From the NCBI GenBank assembly GCA_028280145.1, contig JANQMM010000049.1:1-12691 (forward strand): 12,691 bases of DNA, read 5' to 3'. The first letter of the stretch is position 1. Each line of letters starts with the position of its first letter. A program made the translations under genes and the position numbers. Below are positions 1 to 6,471 of the stretch, piece after piece. This DNA comes from Minisyncoccota bacterium. Lineage in GTDB: Bacteria > Patescibacteriota > Minisyncoccia > Phycocordibacterales > JACZSL01. Below the pieces are notes generated by a model. That model was not told the origin of the DNA and made no database searches. It was given only the letters and a program-made list of their open reading frames with translations.

Positions 1-260
1 AATGGCATCACGCGATGCAGTTGTCGCAATACTTGGGCCCCACTTCCGGCGTCAACGAGCACCTGCACCCCACGAGGTGTTTCTATGAAAATACTGTCGC
101 CTTGTCCGACATCAAGGAACGCAATAGAAAAAGTATCGTCAACGACGCTCTCTAAAGACCAGAGAAATGGCACGCAAATGATAATCGAGACGAAAAGAAG
201 AGAACGATATCTGCGAATGTATGTGTAAAGTATAGATGTAGCACCCCCGTTTAGAACCAT
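1..260 (-). CDS. ComEC-type metallo-beta-lactamase-fold protein, N-terminal part (truncated by window edge)
   Basis: Reading the minus strand from an ATG at 260 gives 86 residues that stay open to the left edge. A basic N-terminus is followed by one hydrophobic segment at about residues 20-36, then the stretch LDVGQGDS at residues 49-56 and a strand-turn ending in VDAG at 69-72. LDVGQGDS is the hallmark opening of the metallo-beta-lactamase domain that forms the C-terminal part of ComEC/Rec2 competence proteins. There it is thought to act on incoming DNA on the outer face of the membrane. The zinc-binding HxHxDH motif would lie outside the window and cannot be checked. No ATG lies upstream before an in-frame stop and there is no Shine-Dalgarno site. 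Together with the hydrolase-less comEC at 2249-3700 it suggests a ComEC split into two proteins. It could also be a general MBL hydrolase, but the motif favours the ComEC type. Confidence 0.8.
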   Translation of the reverse strand, partial: MVLNGGATSILYTYIRRYRSLLFVSIIICVPFLWSLESVVDDTFSIAFLDVGQGDSIFIETPRGVQVLVDAGSGAQVLRQLHRVMP

Positions 261-280
261 ACTGTACCATATGGTATAGT
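250..280 (+). promoter_or_regulatory. Putative SOD promoter
   Basis: A TATAGT hexamer at 275-280 resembles a -10 box. A weak TTTAGA at 250-255 could be the -35, with 19 bp between them. Transcription would start near 287, giving a leader of about 23 nt. The -10 lies within the palindrome at 261-280, so a bound protein would block it. The -35 match is poor. Confidence 0.4.
261..280. promoter_or_regulatory. Palindromic candidate operator between the divergent hydrolase and SOD genes
   Basis: The sequence ACTGTACCATATGGTATAGT is a 20-bp inverted repeat: 18 of 20 bases are symmetric and the central 12 are perfect (TACCATATGGTA). It occupies much of the 49-bp gap between the two divergent starts and covers the likely SOD -10 hexamer. 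This placement is typical of a dimeric repressor or redox/metal regulator site. Which protein binds is unknown; it does not match a consensus I can name. Confidence 0.5.
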
Positions 281-309
281 GGTCTCACTAATACATAAGA
301 AAAAACGCT

Positions 310-903
310 ATGACATACCCGACACTTGAATTTAATATTGGTGACATTAAAAGTCTTTCGGCAAAACAACTCGAAGTGCACCTTGGCCTTTATGCAGGAT
401 ACGTAAAGCACGTAAATTTGATCGCCGAGAAACTGCGTGAAGGTGCCGAAGGAAAAGACCCGTATACCGGAGCCGAGTTACGACGACGATTTGCATTTGA
501 ATTTGACGGTATGCGTATGCATGAGCACTACTTCAAACAGCTTGAAGGTGGAAACACTGACATTGACGGAAACGGAACACTTGCCAAAGCAGTTTCAAAA
601 AAATACGGTGATGTTTCAGGTTTTATTGATCACATCAAAGAGGTTGCGGGAAGTCGCGGCATCGGTTGGATCGTTGTATATTACGATCCGGAAGCTGACA
701 CAGTGCACACTGTGTTTGCAGGAGATCATGAACTCGGACACCTTGCAGGTTTGCCGATCCTCTACGTTGTTGATATGTGGGAACACGCATTTATGGTTGA
801 CTACATACCAAGTGAGAAAGCAAAATACCTTGAAGCATTCTTGACAGCAACAAACTGGGAAATCGTGGAAAAACGATTCGAAAACACAGTAAAGATCGCC
901 TGA
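310..903 (+). CDS. sod: Fe/Mn-family superoxide dismutase
   Basis: The 197-aa product is a full-length iron/manganese superoxide dismutase, which converts superoxide to peroxide and oxygen. By alignment from memory with the E. coli enzyme the four metal ligands are present: His24 (in LEVHLGLY), His73 (in MHEHYF), and Asp155 and His159 (in DMWEHAF). The helical N-terminal domain and alpha/beta C-terminal domain have normal length. His140 in GDHE sits where mycobacterial FeSOD has a histidine instead of the glutamine of typical Fe or Mn enzymes, so iron or cambialistic use is likely but unproven. The His pair that usually follows the first ligand (KHH) is replaced by LYA. There is no signal peptide, so it is cytosolic. 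ATG at 310 has no Shine-Dalgarno site. It is a monocistronic plus-strand gene between minus-strand genes and ends at a strong hairpin. Confidence 0.96.
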   Translation: MTYPTLEFNIGDIKSLSAKQLEVHLGLYAGYVKHVNLIAEKLREGAEGKDPYTGAELRRRFAFEFDGMRMHEHYFKQLEGGNTDIDGNGTLAKAVSKKYGDVSGFIDHIKEVAGSRGIGWIVVYYDPEADTVHTVFAGDHELGHLAGLPILYVVDMWEHAFMVDYIPSEKAKYLEAFLTATNWEIVEKRFENTVKIA

Positions 904-913
904 CAAACGAAAC

Positions 914-935
914 GGGCCCCGCAAACGCGGGGCCC
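914..935. terminator. Hairpin between the convergent SOD and 403-aa genes, likely bidirectional terminator
   Basis: A 9-bp perfect GC-rich stem (GGGCCCCGC / GCGGGGCCC) encloses an AAAC loop. It starts 10 bp after the SOD stop and is followed on the plus strand by only a short TTT. On the minus strand it is followed by a T-rich but interrupted run. It sits where a shared terminator for both converging units is expected. Confidence 0.75.
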
Positions 936-955
936 TTTCGAAAAGGTGTAATGAA

Positions 956-2167
956 CTAGGTGAACACTTCGGATTTCTGGAAGTCAGAGTCGGAAAGCCT
1001 CACGACGAGCGTTACACCGTACTTCGAGTATTCTTCCTTCCAACTCAAGATGTGTCGTTTTGCCCGACCGAACACATCGCCCGCAAGCCCTTGTGAGCAC
1101 TCTTGAGGAAGTGTCACTTTCACACTGAACCTATTGAGGGACGGCATCGCAAAATCAATATCGCCCACAACCACTTCAGAGCCTCCGATCTCTTGATATC
1201 TTTCTTCGAAGAGCCCGACGCCGGTTTGTCTCCACTCTCTTAGCGGACCATTCCATGGTTGCATCCTATCGTGAAGTGCTTCACGCGCACGATCAAGCCT
1301 TGCAACCCGTACGAGAGCCCAGTGTGCCAAATGCAGTCCTTCAGGGGATCTTTTCTCGACACCAAGGGGTCGTATGATCTCGGCGTACCTTCCGTCCCTT
1401 AGCGCAAGCTCCGCCTTCCCGTTACGCGTACGTTTTTCCGCAAGAATCTCGAGGAATTCCTTCGGAACGCCTTCTTGACACATCCAGAAATAGAACGGGT
1501 CGATACTCTCATCGTCAGTGTTCAGTGCGTATGTATCGTCCGCACGCTCACGCAGAATCTCAAGTATCATTTCCTGCTCGGCCTTAAGCGGGTCGCGCCT
1601 TTTCTTGGCAGCGAGTCTTTCCCACTGAGACATCCAGGAGGGATATTTTTCGTATCGAGTGCCCTTCCATGAGACAAATGCGGCAATCAAATACCGAAAC
1701 CTCTCCACGTTCTCTTCGGAACGATTACGCACCTTCCACCTTGACGCAATGAGTGAGATGATTCGTCTCTTGAGTTTCGGTAGGGGGTAAATGATTTCGT
1801 ACTTGTCATGTTCCCAGTTTCGCTTGTTGGGAATGCGCTCGCCTTGCTTTGAGATACTCAAGCTGAGGTATATCTTTTCGAGCCAGTTTATCGTATCCCT
1901 TCTACCCATTTCTTTTCTTGTGACATCGCTGCGCACCCCCGCTTCGCCCTCCGGCAATACCACGTTTCTTTCGAACCAGGCTTCAAAGCATTCGAGCAAG
2001 GCACAAGCCAATGCGTCATCGTGCCTCCCGGTCGCAATCTGCCAAATCTGCTCATATGCATCAAGAGAGGTGCCCCCCGGCAACTTCTCAAACACAAACC
2101 TGCCAAGTTCGCGATCAAGCGTTTCTTGGCCTCGTTTCCTAAAATCTGCTTCTTCTCTTCCAGACAT
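956..2167 (-). CDS. Hypothetical protein, 403 aa, no recognised family
   Basis: I do not recognise this protein. It is soluble, without signal peptide or membrane segment, highly charged, rich in Arg, Glu and Trp, and looks mostly helical. Residues near 250-320 (around ALRDGRYAEIIRPL and ARLDRAREAL) have a TPR-like alternation, and the last 60 or so residues look more beta-stranded (FSVKVTLP, VTLVVRL). The start is set at ATG 2167 because AAGGAG lies 6 nt upstream; an in-frame ATG at 2200 adds 11 residues but lacks such a site. It follows comEC by 81 nt on the same strand with no terminator between, so it may be the last gene of the rnhA-comEC operon. Base composition is higher in GC than its neighbour (37/60 GC at 1381-1440 against 23/60 at 2341-2400 in comEC). 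That and the strong ribosome site suggest separate origin. Confidence 0.85.
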   Translation of the reverse strand: MSGREEADFRKRGQETLDRELGRFVFEKLPGGTSLDAYEQIWQIATGRHDDALACALLECFEAWFERNVVLPEGEAGVRSDVTRKEMGRRDTINWLEKIYLSLSISKQGERIPNKRNWEHDKYEIIYPLPKLKRRIISLIASRWKVRNRSEENVERFRYLIAAFVSWKGTRYEKYPSWMSQWERLAAKKRRDPLKAEQEMILEILRERADDTYALNTDDESIDPFYFWMCQEGVPKEFLEILAEKRTRNGKAELALRDGRYAEIIRPLGVEKRSPEGLHLAHWALVRVARLDRAREALHDRMQPWNGPLREWRQTGVGLFEERYQEIGGSEVVVGDIDFAMPSLNRFSVKVTLPQECSQGLAGDVFGRAKRHILSWKEEYSKYGVTLVVRLSDSDFQKSEVFT

Positions 2168-2173
2168 TTCGAT

Positions 2174-2179
2174 CTCCTT
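2174..2179 (-). promoter_or_regulatory. Strong Shine-Dalgarno site of the 403-aa gene
   Basis: AAGGAG on the minus strand lies 6 nt before ATG 2167. It decides the start of the 403-aa protein and contrasts with the housekeeping genes here, which have no such site. Confidence 0.8.
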
Positions 2180-2248
2180 GCGGCCGCAACCGCAGATCAA
2201 GTGAATGTAGACCCCGCAGGGCCGTCGTGGACATAGATGATCCGCAAA

Positions 2249-3700
2249 TCAGTCCGATCTCATCCTAACAGAAAGCTTGTAAAGAACAAAGGCAAACAGA
2301 ATATAGAGACATGCCACCGCCCAGATTGGAAAATATGGGATCGAGACCGATGCAAATGGAAAACGCGCAAAGAGATCAACAATAAACAACTCATAAGAAA
2401 GAAGTATGTATGAAACAATTGAGAATGGAAACGCAAGAGTATTACTTAGAAACCCGATAACACCGGTCAAAAATCCAAACAACATCGTAAGGGGAATGAA
2501 TGCGAGCACGAGAATGTTTACCGGAAGTGCAACAAGCGAGAGTTCTCCCACCATATAAAGTAAAAGCGGGAGCACAAATATCTGTGTTGCTACTGTTGCG
2601 GTTGCAAATTCACGAAGCTGCCATTTTGTCGGAACCAGTTTAAAATATTTTTCTATTTGTGGCGCAACATAGATAAGGCCGAGAGTTGCAAGAAACGACA
2701 ATTGGAATGAGGGATCAAAAAGTACAATCATAGGATTGTGCAACACCATGAAGAACGCTGCCAGAAACAGTGCGTGGGTAATCTCATTTGTCCTGCCTGT
2801 AGCTCGAGCAAGTAATACCAAAAGTGCCATGATGCTTGCACGAACAATAGTGGCACTTGCCCCTGTAAGTATTGCAAAAAGAATGATAGAAAGAGCCCCA
2901 AGAGAGAGACTCAGAAATCGCGGAAGAAACGAAAAGAAACGCATCAGGCTCTCGGCAACAATGGTAACGTTATATCCGGAGAGGACAACAATATGAATGA
3001 TGCCCGTTACGCGAAACATTTCTTCAAGCTCTTCTCCGAGTGACTCTTTTGCACCAACCACCAGCCCGCCGAGAAGTGCAGCATGTGGATCGGGGATAAG
3101 TTTTTGGATCGTCTCCAGCCATTTTTGTTTTACAAGGAACAGTCCGCGCTTGATCTTATTGCCGTGACCAGATGAAATGAGTTTTGTTTCGGGAAAGGAA
3201 ATAGTGTAGAAAATGCCATCCTTTGCAAGATATGAAATATAGTCAAATACGCGACCGTTTTCGGTTTCAAAGTTTTCAGGCTTCTTAAGCACACCTGTTA
3301 CTTGCAATTTATCTCCGTAACGAAACTGCGGAAAACGTTCAACCGAGGTGAGTATGTTCGCATCTACTCTCGTATCGAAAACCTCTAAAAGAGAAAGGGT
3401 GAGTCGTGTGCGTGACTCACGAACATCCGGCTCCCCCGCCACAAGAGCGGTAACCGTTATCTCTTCTCCGACAAACTCATCGAGCACGCTTGTATGTTGT
3501 TGCAGTGTAAAGAGATGCGTACGTGCACTCCCAAGTACGAATGCAAAAACGATGATAAGCACCAGAAGACGAAATTGCTTTCTAAGAAAAAATGGAGTGG
3601 CAAGAAAAGTCCATAGCAGTGCGTAGGCTTCGTATACAGAGAAAAGTGCGGCTCCTGCAATGAAGCTTATAACGAAAAGATACAGTGGTTTGAGGACCAC
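2249..3700 (-). CDS. comEC: ComEC/Rec2-type DNA-uptake channel protein without C-terminal hydrolase domain
   Basis: This 483-aa polytopic membrane protein belongs to the ComEC family, the inner-membrane channel that brings single-stranded transforming DNA into the cytosol. Two N-terminal membrane segments (residues 6-56) lead into an extracytoplasmic OB-like region (about 70-180) holding the family signature FDYISYLAKDGI at 152-163. The competence core begins near 205: GGLVVGAKESL, then VTGIIHIVVLSGYNVTIV at 231-248, TGASATIVRASIM at 279-291 and DPSFQLSFLATLGL at 329-342, followed by many hydrophobic helices to the end. The metallo-beta-lactamase domain that ends classical ComEC is absent; a separate hydrolase gene lies at the left edge. 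The start is a GTG at 3700, 15 nt after the rnhA stop and without a Shine-Dalgarno site, so translation is probably coupled to rnhA. Confidence 0.93.
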   Translation of the reverse strand: MVLKPLYLFVISFIAGAALFSVYEAYALLWTFLATPFFLRKQFRLLVLIIVFAFVLGSARTHLFTLQQHTSVLDEFVGEEITVTALVAGEPDVRESRTRLTLSLLEVFDTRVDANILTSVERFPQFRYGDKLQVTGVLKKPENFETENGRVFDYISYLAKDGIFYTISFPETKLISSGHGNKIKRGLFLVKQKWLETIQKLIPDPHAALLGGLVVGAKESLGEELEEMFRVTGIIHIVVLSGYNVTIVAESLMRFFSFLPRFLSLSLGALSIILFAILTGASATIVRASIMALLVLLARATGRTNEITHALFLAAFFMVLHNPMIVLFDPSFQLSFLATLGLIYVAPQIEKYFKLVPTKWQLREFATATVATQIFVLPLLLYMVGELSLVALPVNILVLAFIPLTMLFGFLTGVIGFLSNTLAFPFSIVSYILLSYELFIVDLFARFPFASVSIPYFPIWAVACLYILFAFVLYKLSVRMRSD

Positions 3701-3706
3701 GTTTTT

Positions 3707-3730
3707 TCAAAAGGCCTAAGGACCTTTTGA
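3707..3730 (-). repeat. Inverted repeat spanning the rnhA stop and comEC leader
   Basis: TCAAAAGG and CCTTTTGA form a perfect 8-bp inverted repeat around an 8-nt centre that holds the rnhA stop codon. In mRNA the hairpin would end 6 nt before the comEC GTG. It has no U-tract behind it on the coding strand, so it is not a classical terminator; it might affect translation coupling or mRNA stability. Confidence 0.4.
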
Positions 3731-4144
3731 ATCCATCGCGTCGTTTGCAAGCCGGTCGGCATGCGCATTCGCTTCCCTTGGGACATGTACGAACGTGATG
3801 TTAGGAAAATCCTTTACTTGGATATTGTGTACCGAAATGTACTGTCCAAATAAATTCTCGTTCTTGATCTGATACTCGTTTGAGAGTTGTTTTTGAATGA
3901 GTTCACTATCCATTCGAATCTCTACCTCGATTAAAGGCCTTTCTTTTTCCGGAACCAATCGTTTAAGTTCTTTAAGAGCAATGATAACTGCTTCATACTC
4001 AGCAAAGTTATTGGTTTGTTCTCCTGTGTATTTCATCACTTCTTTAAGGACAGTACCGTCTGCATCTTGGATAACAGCACCAGCCCCGCTTGGTCCCGGA
4101 TTTCCTCTGGAGCCTCCGTCCGTATAGATAATGAATTTTGACAT
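3716..4144 (-). CDS. rnhA: Ribonuclease HI
   Basis: The 142-aa product is a type 1 RNase H, which cuts the RNA strand of RNA-DNA hybrids such as primers and R-loops. The four carboxylates of the active site are visible: Asp9 in YTDGGSRGNPGPSG, Glu49 in NNFAEYEA, Asp79 in RMDSELI and Asp130 in HVPREANAHADRLAN; His120 precedes the last motif. The basic-protrusion insert of the E. coli enzyme is not apparent, which resembles the compact RnhA subgroup seen in many bacteria and archaea. It is the first gene of a unit with comEC 15 nt downstream. A -10-like TATACT ends 7 nt before the ATG, so its mRNA may be leaderless. A plant-like or phage RNase H is less likely given the complete catalytic set and length. 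Confidence 0.95.
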   Translation of the reverse strand: MSKFIIYTDGGSRGNPGPSGAGAVIQDADGTVLKEVMKYTGEQTNNFAEYEAVIIALKELKRLVPEKERPLIEVEIRMDSELIQKQLSNEYQIKNENLFGQYISVHNIQVKDFPNITFVHVPREANAHADRLANDAMDSKGP

Positions 4145-4151
4145 GATTCTT

Positions 4152-4179
4152 AGTATATAGGGTGTTTATGTAAAAACAA
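4152..4179 (-). promoter_or_regulatory. Promoter of rnhA-comEC, leaderless type
   Basis: On the minus strand TTGTTT (4174-4179) and TATACT (4152-4157) are 16 bp apart. Only 7 nt separate TATACT from ATG 4144, so transcription would start at or next to the start codon. The -35 abuts the terminator hairpin of the upstream gene. Confidence 0.6.
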
Positions 4180-4183
4180 GAAA

Positions 4184-4202
4184 CCCGCGGCAAAGCCGCG
4201 GG
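4184..4202 (-). terminator. Rho-independent terminator of the 134-aa gene
   Basis: A perfect 8-bp GC stem (CCCGCGGC / GCCGCGGG) with a 3-nt loop lies 17 nt after the stop codon. It is followed on the minus strand by TTTCTTGTTTTT, a good U-tract. The same T-rich tail supplies the -35 region of rnhA. Confidence 0.85.
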
Positions 4203-4219
4203 CTAACAGTTGTTGCAAC

Positions 4220-4624
4220 CTAGGCAGATTCGTAAAGCATTATCACGCCATTTACCGGCTGATAATTCCCTCCTCGGAAAATATGCCCTACAAATTCACG
4301 GGTACCATGTAAGATCGCATCGAAGTCTTGTTCTCGATATATGCGCCAGGTACGCCCTTTGACCTCCGTGCGCAGGGGCACATGTAGACGAAAACGATCG
4401 CCTTCGTGGTCAAGCGCAAAAACAACGCGCGTGATCCGTTTTTTTCTTAGTTCAAGTGTGCTTGGGTCGGTATGAGCGAGCAACTTAGCTTCGAATGATT
4501 CCCGTTCACCTTTCGGTGTGATGTTGACCTGACCGATCGGTCGAGGGTTGGTGGAACCCATCGAAAGTAACTTACCCCGCATGCTGCCTATCCATGAAAG
4601 AACTCTGTTTTTTTCAGTTTTCAT
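4220..4624 (-). CDS. Hypothetical protein, 134 aa, no recognised family
   Basis: I do not recognise this protein. It is a small soluble product with a basic N-terminus (residues 1-40, many Lys, Arg, Gly, Pro) and a second part with alternating hydrophobic and charged residues suggestive of beta strands (ITRVVFAL at 64-71, DRFRLHVPLR at 76-85, GRTWRIY at 90-96). It has no signal peptide, membrane segment or metal motif. It is unusually well equipped for expression: a TTGACA promoter, an AAGGAG site 8 nt before the ATG, and its own GC-rich terminator. It lies between recJ and rnhA on the same strand, and its promoter -35 overlaps the recJ stop codon. The independent, strong signals suggest a highly or conditionally expressed protein; the function is unknown. 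Confidence 0.85.
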   Translation of the reverse strand: MKTEKNRVLSWIGSMRGKLLSMGSTNPRPIGQVNITPKGERESFEAKLLAHTDPSTLELRKKRITRVVFALDHEGDRFRLHVPLRTEVKGRTWRIYREQDFDAILHGTREFVGHIFRGGNYQPVNGVIMLYESA

Positions 4625-4632
4625 TGGAGCAA

Positions 4633-4638
4633 CTCCTT
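4633..4638 (-). promoter_or_regulatory. Shine-Dalgarno site of the 134-aa gene
   Basis: AAGGAG lies 8 nt before ATG 4624. The mRNA around it reads GGAG-TTG-CTCC, a short self-complementary hairpin that could partly mask the ribosome site. Confidence 0.7.
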
Positions 4639-4658
4639 TGTCGACTGTGCTAAATAGA

Positions 4659-4686
4659 AGGATAACACAATTTTTTAACGTGTCAA
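4659..4686 (-). promoter_or_regulatory. Sigma-70-like promoter of the 134-aa gene
   Basis: On the minus strand a perfect TTGACA (4681-4686) is followed after 16 bp by TATCCT (4659-4664). The leader would be about 30 nt with a Shine-Dalgarno site. The TTGACA shares bases with the recJ TGA stop. Confidence 0.65.
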
Positions 4687-6386
4687 CAAATGTCCACGAT
4701 GCGAAGTCTCAGCTCGGGAAAGCCACGAAAGAGTGATTTTTCTAAATGTGCCACAAGATTCACCTTCTTTCCCTCCTCAATATCCCGCTCAAAGTGATCA
4801 GTAGTCTTAAAAAAAGCTATGCAATTCACCTGCTTTCCGCCTCCATTCAAAAATCCCAGTTGTAAGTGATTCTTTTCTTTTCCAAAATGTTTCACTTCGT
4901 TTATGAGCAGGTCTTCAAAAAGAAATAGTGGTTTTTCATTACCCAGTCCGAAAGGTGCCATTTTTTCAATAGCACTATATGTTTGCCAATTGACCTCGTC
5001 TATATGAAGTTTTGCATCCACATACGATTCTTGTTCAACCTCTTCCTTTGCAAAATCTCGATGTGCATCAAGAAGCGTTTTTTCGAATTGATGTATTTTT
5101 CCAGAAAGCAAAGAAAAACCACCCGAGAATTTATGTCCGCCTGCGTCCTTAAACACACCCTTAATACTCATCATGAAATCCAACAAATGAAGACTCCCGT
5201 CTGATCGGGCAGAACCTTTGATGACATCTCCATCGTCACGCCCCCAGACAAACACAGGTCTTTTATATTCATCAAGTAAACTATTTGCTACCAGTGCAAG
5301 AAGGGCAGGTTTCCACTCCGGATTACCAATCACAATGATATCTTCGATCCTCTCTCGTGCGGCAAGTTCTTTTTTTGCTTTTTTGGTCATCGCCACAACG
5401 ATCCCTTTTCGTTCATCATTGATCTTATCGAGATACTCTGCCAAACGTCCGCCTTCACTTACATCGGTGGTTGAAAGTAATTGAAACGCCTCCATCGGAT
5501 GCGCCATGCGGCTTGCAGCGTTAATGCGGGGCGCGATCATAAAACCAATATCATCTTCCGTTATATTCTTCTGATCAATCTTCACCTTCTGACACAATTG
5601 TTGTATTCCCGGCCGCGATGATTTGCGAAGCACTTGAAGACCGTAATGTGCAATGACCCTATTTTCATCCTGAAGCGGCACCATATCAGCAATCGTTGAA
5701 AGACCCGCCATATCAAGAAGCCATTTCTCCCACCCATAGACCAACTCGAAATCACCTTTAGCGATCAAGCCCTGTACTAGCTTCCACGCAACACCCGCCC
5801 CACACAGACCTTTGAACGGGTAGGTTGTATCTGCTTTTTGATTCGGATTCAAAATAACATACGGCTTTGGTTTTTTATCATTCTCCAAATGATGATCTGT
5901 CAAAATAACATCCATGCCAAGCTCGGTAGCACGTGCAATCGGTTCATCATCGGTGATACCACAATCAACCGTTATAAGTACTTTTGTCTGTTGTAATACA
6001 AACTTTTCAATAGCAGAAATGTTAAGACCGTACCCCTCTTCATGACGATGTGGAATATAATTTGAGAAGTGCTCATATCCAATCTTCTTAAAAAAATCAT
6101 GCAAAATGACGCCACCAGGCACGCCGTCACAATCATAGTCGCTGTATACGACAATGTGTTCGTTCTGTTCAATTGCCCTGAGAACGCGTTCTACGGCACG
6201 CTCCATTCCATGCATCAAAAACGGATCATGTATCCCTTCTTCATAGCTTGGATAAAGAAACGCTTTGGCAGCTTCTCTTGTCTTTATGCCGCGAGAGCCT
6301 AGCAATTGTGCGGTCAAATCTGAATATTCTTTCAGTTCCTCCCGAACTTTTTTTGTGATCGGTTTGCGGAGTATATAGTTTGCCAT
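4683..6386 (-). CDS. recJ: Single-stranded-DNA-specific exonuclease RecJ
   Basis: The 567-aa product is a RecJ-type DHH phosphoesterase, a 5'-3' exonuclease on single-stranded DNA that acts in recombination and repair. Motif I is YSDYDCDG with Asp83, Asp85 and Asp87; VDCGI follows with Asp141, then DHH at 164-166, LCGAGVAWKL and ADMVPL. APRINAASRM is the RecJ signature with Ser in place of the usual Gly before Arg. The DHHA1 part holds GSARSDGSLHLLDF and the GGH motif (DAGGHKFSGGF), and an OB-like C-terminal region ends the protein. Length is normal. I chose ATG 6386 (MANYILRK) because the in-frame extension to 6470 is a low-complexity Trp/Gly-rich reading of a G-rich tract and crosses the promoter. 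There is no Shine-Dalgarno site; a TATACT ends 7 nt before the ATG. Confidence 0.95.
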   Translation of the reverse strand: MANYILRKPITKKVREELKEYSDLTAQLLGSRGIKTREAAKAFLYPSYEEGIHDPFLMHGMERAVERVLRAIEQNEHIVVYSDYDCDGVPGGVILHDFFKKIGYEHFSNYIPHRHEEGYGLNISAIEKFVLQQTKVLITVDCGITDDEPIARATELGMDVILTDHHLENDKKPKPYVILNPNQKADTTYPFKGLCGAGVAWKLVQGLIAKGDFELVYGWEKWLLDMAGLSTIADMVPLQDENRVIAHYGLQVLRKSSRPGIQQLCQKVKIDQKNITEDDIGFMIAPRINAASRMAHPMEAFQLLSTTDVSEGGRLAEYLDKINDERKGIVVAMTKKAKKELAARERIEDIIVIGNPEWKPALLALVANSLLDEYKRPVFVWGRDDGDVIKGSARSDGSLHLLDFMMSIKGVFKDAGGHKFSGGFSLLSGKIHQFEKTLLDAHRDFAKEEVEQESYVDAKLHIDEVNWQTYSAIEKMAPFGLGNEKPLFLFEDLLINEVKHFGKEKNHLQLGFLNGGGKQVNCIAFFKTTDHFERDIEEGKKVNLVAHLEKSLFRGFPELRLRIVDIC

Positions 6387-6391
6387 GTCAC

Positions 6392-6423
6392 CAAGTATAA
6401 AGTATGAGGTAGCAAGTATAAAG
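6392..6423 (-). promoter_or_regulatory. recJ promoter region with an 11-bp direct repeat
   Basis: The minus strand has CTTTATACTTG twice (plus-strand 6392-6402 and 6413-6423), exactly 21 bp apart, about two helical turns. The proximal copy carries TATACT at 6394-6399, which ends 7 nt before the recJ ATG. The distal copy lies roughly where a -35 element would be expected, so a tandem protein-binding site or duplicated promoter is possible. Confidence 0.5.
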
Positions 6424-6471
6424 CACAAAACCAACTCCCTCCCACCTACCCACAACCACCATAACCACAAC
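6424..6471. other. 48-nt G-free (minus-strand G-rich) tract
   Basis: The plus strand has no G from 6424 to 6471. The minus strand is G-rich with runs GGG, GG, GGG and GGG between 6437 and 6451, separated by 1 or 2 nt. It could form a weak G-quadruplex in single-stranded DNA. It lies just upstream of the recJ promoter and borders the nested palindrome. Confidence 0.5.

Noticed and set aside
139..411. Minus-strand 90-codon frame across the SOD start and divergent promoter
   Set aside because: It overlaps the well-supported SOD gene and the hydrolase start in another frame, has no recognisable motif, and its composition is that of antisense translation.
1791..2204. Plus-strand 137-codon frame opposite the 403-aa gene
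   Set aside because: The minus-strand frame is three times longer, has an AAGGAG site and ends at a hairpin; the plus frame is a Ser/Pro-rich shadow.
3685..3707. Hairpin with a T6 tail on the plus strand, resembling a terminator
   Set aside because: There is no plus-strand gene upstream for it to serve, and its sequence is the start of comEC on the other strand.
6387..6470. N-terminal extension of RecJ by 28 residues
   Set aside because: It translates the G-rich tract into a Trp/Gly-rich stretch and would run through the promoter repeat; RecJ proteins normally begin close to the ATG at 6386.
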